This document shows positions 1 through 5,500 of a stretch of 8,105 nt of DNA, piece after piece. Made by a program: the position numbers and the translations under genes. Numbering within the stretch: the first letter of the stretch is position 1; every line of letters starts with the position of its first letter. Below the pieces are notes generated by a model that ran no database searches, was not told where the DNA came from, and saw only the letters and a program-made list of their open reading frames with translations. The stretch is from Thermoleophilia bacterium (GTDB lineage: Bacteria > Actinomycetota > Thermoleophilia > RBG-16-64-13). Location: positions 1 to 8,105 of the forward strand of contig JAFGIH010000772.1 in assembly GCA_016929985.1 (NCBI GenBank). Reading direction: 5' to 3'.

Positions 1-502
1 CATGGCCTACGGGCTGGTTGAGAGGCCGGAATCGGTCACCCAGTGGTCGCATCCGTACGACACTTTCGAACCGGGCGAGTACGTCGGGCTTCTCTCCGCA
101 CCGCTGAAGAGCGCCAGCTTTCTCCCCGACGTCGTGATCGTGTATGCCAAGCCCGCCCAACTCCGGGGGCTGCTGCTCTCCATGAAGGTGGAAGATGTCC
201 CGCTGGTGAAATGCCACATGTTCCCGCCGTCCTGTGGCTGGGCCGTCGTGAACCCCATGAAGACCGGCGACTACTGGGTGGTCATGCCCGATCCCGGCGA
301 ATACGAGCGGGCGCTCACCGAAGAAGGGGATCTGATGTTCGCCGCTCCGCAGAGCAGGATGCCTGGTCTGATGGAAGGCTTGAGGGCGTACGAGGGTGGC
401 ATCTTCTCCTACCGGGGGCACCATATGTTCATGCAGCCGGACTTCCCTCAACCCGATCTCTACAAGCAGCTGTTCGGCAGCTGGGGGATGCACATAGGGT
501 AG
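1..502 (+). CDS. DUF169 family protein, C-terminal part (5' end outside window)
   Basis: I recognise the DUF169 (COG2043) pattern. A segment EYVGLLSAPL at residues 26-35 (counted from the first ATG, at position 2) leads into PDVVIVYAKPAQ at 42-53, the family's typical 'PDVV-Y-PAQ' block. It is followed by a Gly/Pro turn (MPDPGEYER, 95-103), the EGDLMFAAP block (108-116) and LMEGL (123-127). Family members as I recall them are over 200 residues, and the opening ATG has no visible upstream signal because it abuts the edge, so the true start very probably lies left of the window. Stop is TAG at 500-502. The biochemical role of DUF169 is not established; no signal peptide or membrane helix is visible in this part. 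Two cysteines (C71, C78) sit in a CHMFPPSCGW segment. The ERG2-like gene follows after 49 bases on the same strand with no visible terminator, so co-transcription is likely (inference). Family call is firm, function unknown. Confidence 0.8.
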   Translation, partial: MAYGLVERPESVTQWSHPYDTFEPGEYVGLLSAPLKSASFLPDVVIVYAKPAQLRGLLLSMKVEDVPLVKCHMFPPSCGWAVVNPMKTGDYWVVMPDPGEYERALTEEGDLMFAAPQSRMPGLMEGLRAYEGGIFSYRGHHMFMQPDFPQPDLYKQLFGSWGMHIG

Positions 503-543
503 TCTCGCGCCGTAGTCAGTCGCCGTCACCACACATCTCACAC

Positions 544-548
544 GGAGG
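544..548 (+). promoter_or_regulatory. Ribosome binding site of the ERG2-like gene
   Basis: GGAGG lies 3 bases before ATG 552 and 9 bases before an in-frame GTG at 558. The first distance is short and the second is within the usual range, so translation may start at GTG 558 (two residues shorter). The conserved VFDP segment is retained either way. Confidence 0.55.
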
Positions 549-551
549 TCG

Positions 552-1235
552 ATGCAAGTGCCTGTCTTCGATCCTGAAGTTGTCCACGAGTGTTCCATGA
601 AGTGCCTGGGGTTACCCAAACCCCAGATATTCGATGTCTTCGCCGGGGCACTGGCCGAGTGCTATCCCGATGTGCTCGACTTCAGCCAGCCCTGGATCTA
701 CAGCATCGCCGGCGGGGCGATGATCCAGATGAAGCTGTACTATGCCTCTCTCAGTGAGTACATCATGATCTGGGGCACGCCCATCGGCTCCGAGGGGCAT
801 TCAGGGCGTCACTGCACCGGCTTTTGGGACACGGTCATCGACGGCGAGATGTGGTACTACGGCGAGGGCGAGTTCGAGAAGAAGCTCTACAAGCCCGGTG
901 ACCGTGTCTATGTGGGACCCGGCCAGGCACGGGCCATGAACTTCACCGACGGAGTGTGGGCGGTGGAGTACGCGCGCGGCGTCATCCCAGCGAGCGTGCC
1001 CTTCGGTGTTACCTCGGAGATCCTGGTCTGCTGGGACTTCCTGACGGCGACCCAGACCCTCAGCCTCTACACCGACCTGGTGGCCCAATCGATCGGGCAG
1101 AGGTTCGCCCGCGCAAAGCCGATCACCGATACTGTGAGCAAGGTGGCCTACAGAGTCACCAGGTCGTTGATACCCTCTCCTGAGGTCAGCAAGATTCCGC
1201 AGAAGAACATCCGCTGGTTCCAGAGGGAGACCTGA
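552..1235 (+). CDS. ERG2 / sigma-1 receptor family protein (bacterial, without N-terminal membrane helix)
   Basis: 227 residues. The whole core matches the ERG2/sigma-1 receptor family: PWIYSIAGGAM (47-57), ASLSEY (65-70), GTPIGSEGHSGRH (75-87), FWDTVIDG (91-98), YKPGD (113-117), WAVEYARGVIPA (136-147), WDFLT (161-165). Against human sigma-1 recalled from memory, residues 48-173 align without gaps at a constant offset of 33. D93 then matches Asp126, E139 matches Glu172 and Y70 matches Tyr103, all ligand-pocket residues. Fungal ERG2 moves a sterol double bond from C8 to C7; sigma-1 binds ligands without known catalysis. The N-terminus starts at VFDP, where the soluble domain of sigma-1 begins, so the transmembrane helix is absent. 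Residues 150-207 are partly amphipathic and may lie on a membrane, as the sigma-1 C-terminal helices do (inference). The tail after about residue 185 goes beyond the family core and overlaps the opposing gene. Family assignment is strong; substrate unknown, and no sterol genes are in view. Confidence 0.93.
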   Translation: MQVPVFDPEVVHECSMKCLGLPKPQIFDVFAGALAECYPDVLDFSQPWIYSIAGGAMIQMKLYYASLSEYIMIWGTPIGSEGHSGRHCTGFWDTVIDGEMWYYGEGEFEKKLYKPGDRVYVGPGQARAMNFTDGVWAVEYARGVIPASVPFGVTSEILVCWDFLTATQTLSLYTDLVAQSIGQRFARAKPITDTVSKVAYRVTRSLIPSPEVSKIPQKNIRWFQRET

Positions 1236-1839
1236 CGGGAAGGTGGGCGATGACGTCCTCGGCGGTGGTCACGAGGGCGATAGGCGGCAGCATCGAGCCG
1301 AGCACTGTGTCGTGCAGCTCCTGGTTGGCGTCGGCGCAGGTGTCTGACGGCACGATGAGGCTGTAGAGGCGGTCGGCGAGACCGAACGAGTTGGAGGCGA
1401 TGGCCATGCCCGTGGCCACGCCGGTCAGTACGACGGTGTGGATGCTCTGCTCTTCCAAGTACTGGGCAAGACCGTTGGTCTGAAAGATGTTGAAGACCCA
1501 GTTGTAGAAGACGGGCTCTCCGGCGGCCGGCGCCAGCTCGTCGATGATCTCTACATCCGAGGTTCCTTCGAGGTTGATCCTCATCGTACCGGCCGCCGAC
1601 CAGAACGGTCCGTGAGCCGGCACTTTGAACTCGGCCGGATGCCGGGCCACGACGAAGACCACGGGCAACGCCTTCGCGCGGAAGGCCTTCTGCAACGCCT
1701 GGATGTTGGGGATGATGCCCGCCTCGCGGGCCGCCTTACAGTGACCCATGTCCTCCAAAGCGCCGCCTACCCGGCAGAGAGAATCCTGCATGTGCACGAC
1801 GAGAAGCGCCGGCTTCCCCGCCAAAGACCAATCGTTCAC
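1186..1839 (-). CDS. Isochorismatase-like (cysteine hydrolase fold) protein with degenerate catalytic triad
   Basis: 217 residues, a typical length for the isochorismatase-like hydrolases. The fold signature is clear: PALLVVHMQDSL (10-21) for the first strand, LPVVFVVARHP (58-68), FYNWVFNIFQTNGL (111-124), IHTVVLTGVATGMAIAS (133-149) and the end VTTAEDVIAHL (190-200). In active members the triad is Asp in 'VIDMQ', a Lys before the 'F-T-L' segment, and Cys in 'GVATDVCV'. Here those positions read H16, N113 and A146, so classical cysteine-hydrolase chemistry looks lost. Subfamilies lacking the Cys are known, so this may be a pseudoenzyme or use another mechanism. Start is GTG 1839 with GAGGAG 8 bases upstream. 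The last 16 residues (Ser/Gly/Cys-rich) lie beyond the fold, in the antisense overlap with the ERG2-like gene. It appears monocistronic. The family call is secure; the substrate is unknown. Confidence 0.88.
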   Translation of the reverse strand: MNDWSLAGKPALLVVHMQDSLCRVGGALEDMGHCKAAREAGIIPNIQALQKAFRAKALPVVFVVARHPAEFKVPAHGPFWSAAGTMRINLEGTSDVEIIDELAPAAGEPVFYNWVFNIFQTNGLAQYLEEQSIHTVVLTGVATGMAIASNSFGLADRLYSLIVPSDTCADANQELHDTVLGSMLPPIALVTTAEDVIAHLPVRSPSGTSGCSSAESC

Positions 1840-1847
1840 GAAGTCGT

Positions 1848-1853
1848 CTCCTC
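1848..1853 (-). promoter_or_regulatory. Ribosome binding site of the isochorismatase-like gene
   Basis: GAGGAG on the - strand ends 8 bases before GTG 1839. This spacing supports the GTG start; no competing ATG is found near the conserved N-terminus. Confidence 0.6.
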
Positions 1854-1875
1854 TTATGCCGAGATTGGTGGGGCA

Positions 1876-1904
1876 ATGCTTTCATCGGTTCGCGCACCTG
1901 TCAA
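1876..1904 (-). promoter_or_regulatory. Candidate promoter reading leftward to the isochorismatase-like gene
   Basis: On the - strand a perfect TTGACA (1904-1899) is followed after exactly 17 bases by AAGCAT (1881-1876), which matches three of six bases of the -10 consensus (A2, A5, T6). Transcription would start near 1869, giving a leader of about 30 bases that contains the GAGGAG site. The -35 box lies in a locally AT-richer patch of the divergent intergenic region. The weak -10 box keeps this tentative. Confidence 0.35.
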
Positions 1905-2018
1905 TTGGATATCTTGGCGCCCAACGCCGAAACGCTGTTGACACCATCCACCGGCGGCGGGAGGATGGAGGCTGTCTGAGGCATCTCATGGCCGTTGGCT
2001 ATACACTGGGGGTGAGTC

Positions 2019-2531
2019 GTGCGCGGTATGGTACCTGGCTTCATGAAGTTCGTGACGCGTCCGCTGCATGGAGTGGTGCTGCGAATCGTGGCATTCTGTC
2101 TGATCGTGGTCGCGATCGTCGCGGCGGTCCTCGACGTGAAGTGGGGAGGGTTCACGCCCGTTGTCTGGCTGCTGCTGGCGCTCGGGTTCATCATGGGTGT
2201 CATCTGCAACGAACTGGCACAAATCATACGCCGGATGGATCACTTGAGTCGCCGCACGCATCACAGCCGCCCACGGACTATTCTGGATGAACCCCTGACA
2301 CCTGCCACGGTGCCGGAAGTGGTGGCCGAGGCGCCGCTCAAGGAGATCAAAGCGCCGGTGAAGACCACCGCGCCGGACTTCTTCGAGGTAGAGATCTACT
2401 GCGTGAAGTGCGGCGAGAAGCGGATGATCAGAGATCCAGAGACGATCGAACTCACCAACGGCCGCCCGGCGTATCAGGGCGCCTGCCCGGTGTGCGGGAC
2501 CAAGGTGACCCGTTTTCGCAAGATGGCGTAG
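2019..2531 (+). CDS. Two-helix membrane protein with C-terminal DUF5679-type zinc ribbon
   Basis: 170 residues if GTG 2019 is used. Two hydrophobic segments (about 19-40 and 46-66) form a membrane hairpin. A basic stretch follows (RRMDHLSRRTHHSRPR, 71-86), then a Pro/Ala/Lys-rich linker (about 90-118), then a compact zinc ribbon: C128-V-K-C131 ... NGRPAYQG (147-154) ... C156-P-V-C159-GTK. The spacing and the 'NGRPA-QG-CPVCGTK' core match DUF5679 as I know it; its function is not established. By the positive-inside rule the basic stretch and the ribbon are probably cytoplasmic (inference). The start is uncertain. GGGGGTGAG at 2008-2016 is 2 bases from GTG 2019 and 11 from an in-frame ATG at 2028; ATG 2043 is another option. 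None of these affects the helices. The surface protein gene follows after 30 bases, so an operon is likely. Confidence 0.85.
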   Translation: MRGMVPGFMKFVTRPLHGVVLRIVAFCLIVVAIVAAVLDVKWGGFTPVVWLLLALGFIMGVICNELAQIIRRMDHLSRRTHHSRPRTILDEPLTPATVPEVVAEAPLKEIKAPVKTTAPDFFEVEIYCVKCGEKRMIRDPETIELTNGRPAYQGACPVCGTKVTRFRKMA

Positions 2532-2551
2532 CGCGGGGCTGGAAGGCCCCG

Positions 2552-2557
2552 AAGGAG
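2552..2557 (+). promoter_or_regulatory. Ribosome binding site of the large surface protein gene
   Basis: AAGGAG ends 4 bases before ATG 2562 and 10 bases before the in-frame ATG 2568. Either codon could serve as start, a difference of two residues ahead of the signal peptide. Confidence 0.6.
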
Positions 2558-2561
2558 ACCC

Positions 2562-5500
2562 ATGGAGATGGCCGGGCTCGGATCCGCAGGTCGGTGTCTC
2601 AAGCGTCGCGCGGTCGTCTGTGCCGCGCTCCTGGTTGGTCTTGTTGGGGCGTTGGTCTGCCTCACGCTTCTTGGCGCTGCCGGGTCCGCCGGGGCACGAG
2701 TCGAGCCGTCCACATGGGCGAAGAGCTACGTCGGCGACGACGTCATGGCGCGGGGGGTCTTCGGCCTGCCGGACGGAGATCTCATCATGACCGGTTTGAC
2801 GACGGGCCGGCCGCAGGTGACGCGCCTGAGCGCTGAGGGAGATGTCCGCTGGGCCAGGAGATACGATTGGCCCGGGACCGGGGTCCATGGGGTCCCCTCG
2901 TCCGATCTGGGTCCGATAGGGATCCCCTGTTTGCCATCCGGGATGCTGGTGTTCTGGGGAGATCTTCTGTTCAGGCTCGACGACGACGGGGACGTGGTCT
3001 GGGGGCGGCGTTACCATGTGAGCGTGCCGGCCTCCAGCGGGAGCATTGAGTTCGCCGACGCGGTGCAGTTGCCTGACGGCGGACTTGCCGTCTGTGGCCA
3101 CCGGGGCTACGACCGTGTGTTCGTCTGCAGGATGGACTCCGGCGGCGCGCCTCTCTGGACCAGACTGTACGAACTCAAGCCTTCAGGGCGGTCGCGCATC
3201 TTCGCGCTGGCCGGGGGTGACTTTCTACTTGGCGGGACGACTCTGCCCGAAGACGGGATACCCGACACCTATGGCTGCAAGCTGATGTGGTTGACCGCGG
3301 ACGGAGAAGTGCAGCGCGCGCAATCGTATGTCGACACGACTCGGCCTGACTCGAGTTACGGACACCTGATGAACATGGCCCTGACGTCCACGGGTCCAGC
3401 GCTGTGCCAGTATCGCTATTCCGACGGGTGTGGCGGCACCAACGTGATCAAGCTCGACTCCGCCGGCGCGGTGCGTTGGACGACGTGGGTCGGTGGGACG
3501 AGGCGTGGCGAGGTCACTGTGAGTGCGGGCTACATCGATGCCGCCGCGGATGGCGGCTTGGCATTAGTTGGCTCGACGACTGAGTTCAGCGAGCATGCCT
3601 TGACGCGTCTCGACGGCTTGGCCGAAAAGCTGTCTGCCGATGGAGACGTGCAGTGGATCTCCACGCTCGACCGCGGGCTGTGGTTTGACTCCGAAGGGGT
3701 GGCGGCGATGGACGATGGCGGCTTGGTGTGGGCCGCGAACGCCACGCCCGAGGTGGAAACCGAGGTGGTGCCACTGCTCATCCGCATGGGCGCCGGCGGC
3801 AGCGCGGGCAAGCTGGGGGGCTACCTGACCCAGGTCGATGTCGGCAACGAGCGCCTCGTGCGCATAGAGCATCCGGAGATGTCGTCGCAGGTGGCGAGCC
3901 GGGGATCGCAGTCTGCCACCTGCGAAGCTGAGGATCTGCGTGCGACCTCGGAGGATATGACGCTCACCGGGTCGGACGTGGAGGGTGAGGCGCTGGCCGT
4001 GCTCACCCTGGAACCGCTCTACCCGTCGGATCCCGATACGCCTTCGACCATCATGCCGGGCGGTACTCTCTACCGCTACTACCGCGTGCTCGACGGAAAC
4101 GGGACGCCGGTGCCGGACGCCGAGATCCGCTACTTCGGGCCTTTCTCCAGCACCAAGTCGACGGCAACCTCGGACGCGACGGGGGAGGTCGTCTTCAAGT
4201 TCAAGGTGCCGCGCTCCGCTGATCCGCAGTACGTGAATAGCACTTTGACCATCGACCGGGTACGTGTGGAGGGGCGCCGCAGCTCGCTCGCGGCGGCGCC
4301 CGACTTCGCCACCGACGTGTTGCCACTCTCATGGTCGACCAGTTGGATGATGGGCAGCGGGGTGGGCGCCAAGGCGGGCCTTGGCGCCGGGGGAGGCGTG
4401 TTCGTGGAGGGCCAACAGACCGCGGGCATGGTCGTCACAAGGACCGAGGCCGATGCCGCCAACGACGGCCGGGGGTCCTTCGCTATTGGCGACCTACTGA
4501 CCACTGAAGCGGCGCTCGGTGTGCAGGCCGAGATGGAGGGCAAGCTCAGATTGGGCACCGCGGAGGCGAAGGGCCCCAGCGCCTCGGTGAAGGCGACCCT
4601 GGGCACGTTTCTCGACTTCGCGACTCTGTACGACGAGCCGTCGGAGTGCTCGAACAGCGAGAAACTCATGGCCGCGCTCACCCTACTCGTCGGAGTGGAA
4701 CACTGCGCGAGCGGCGGGCTGACCACACTCCTTTCGGTGGCCCAGGGCGCCATCGTGTCCGCTCTGTCTGGTGACGTTGAGATGGAGCATCTCACGGGTG
4801 GCGTGTCCTTTGGTATTTCCGGGAATGCGACCGTGGCGTCGCTCGAGCTCATGAAGAAGGATCAGCCGGGTCCCGGCGCCACGGGGACCAAGAGCCTGAG
4901 TGGCGTGAGTTTTGGCAATCTCAGCGCCGGCGAGAAGACCTCGCTTGCCATCACCGCCTACCCCGGTTCGGGCGAGTTGAGTGGTGCAGCCGGTTACGAA
5001 TTCGGCACGTCGCTCTCCGCGGCCCAGGCTCTCGGCTATGACGTAGGTGGCTGGTCGGCCGTGGGCGCTCTCTTGGCTGAACTGGTGGTGGACCCTCTCG
5101 ACACCTCCTTCGAGCGACTCGTGCTGACGGCCGGCGCCGTACCCGACGACAACGGGGAGTCGCAAGAGACACGGTTGATCGTTGACGGCTCCGTGGTCGG
5201 TGCTGCCGGGGAAGCCATCTTGGAGCAGTTGGAGCCGCTCATTCCCGGAGTGGAGATGCAGCCCGACCGGCGCATCGTGATCGCCAAAGAAGCCTACGGG
5301 CAGATCGTCCAGAGTGTTGTCGCGGAACTCGCTTCCGCGCCGATCCGGTACGAGCACGTGGTGACCATGGACAAGGCCCCCACCTCTCTCGATGTGGGAC
5401 TCGGCGTGAGTATAGCGGGGACCGGGTTCGATCTGGCCGTCAGACCGACCTGGGGCCGCTACAACTCGTTCCCGCTGGAGCGGGGGTTGTTCGTGGTGAT

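Larger units (their letters stand above)
1840..2018. other. Divergent intergenic region
   Basis: This 179-base gap between the leftward isochorismatase-like gene and the rightward zinc-ribbon gene must hold promoters for both units. The leftward one is listed separately. For the rightward unit I see a TTGACA at 1938-1943 without a convincing -10 box at normal spacing (GAGGAT, 17 bases on), and a TACACT hexamer at 2002-2007 close to the start codons without a -35 box. No convincing operator palindrome, RNA gene or terminator was found by eye. Confidence 0.6.

Noticed and set aside
43..600. A 185-codon + strand frame overlapping the DUF169 gene
   Set aside because: The composition is Arg-rich shadow-like, while the other frame shows clear DUF169 motifs.
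1438..1941. A 167-codon + strand frame opposite the isochorismatase-like gene
   Set aside because: It has no motif and lies antisense to a well-supported family member, running through the divergent promoter region.
1938..1966. Rightward promoter TTGACA (1938-1943) with GAGGAT (1961-1966)
   Set aside because: The -35 box is perfect but the -10 hexamer is poor, so I mention it only as a possibility and do not list it as a feature.
1986..3101. A 371-codon open frame on the - strand spanning the zinc-ribbon gene and the start of the surface protein gene
   Set aside because: It crosses two genes supported by domains, has low-complexity Arg/His/Pro composition and no ribosome-binding or family evidence.
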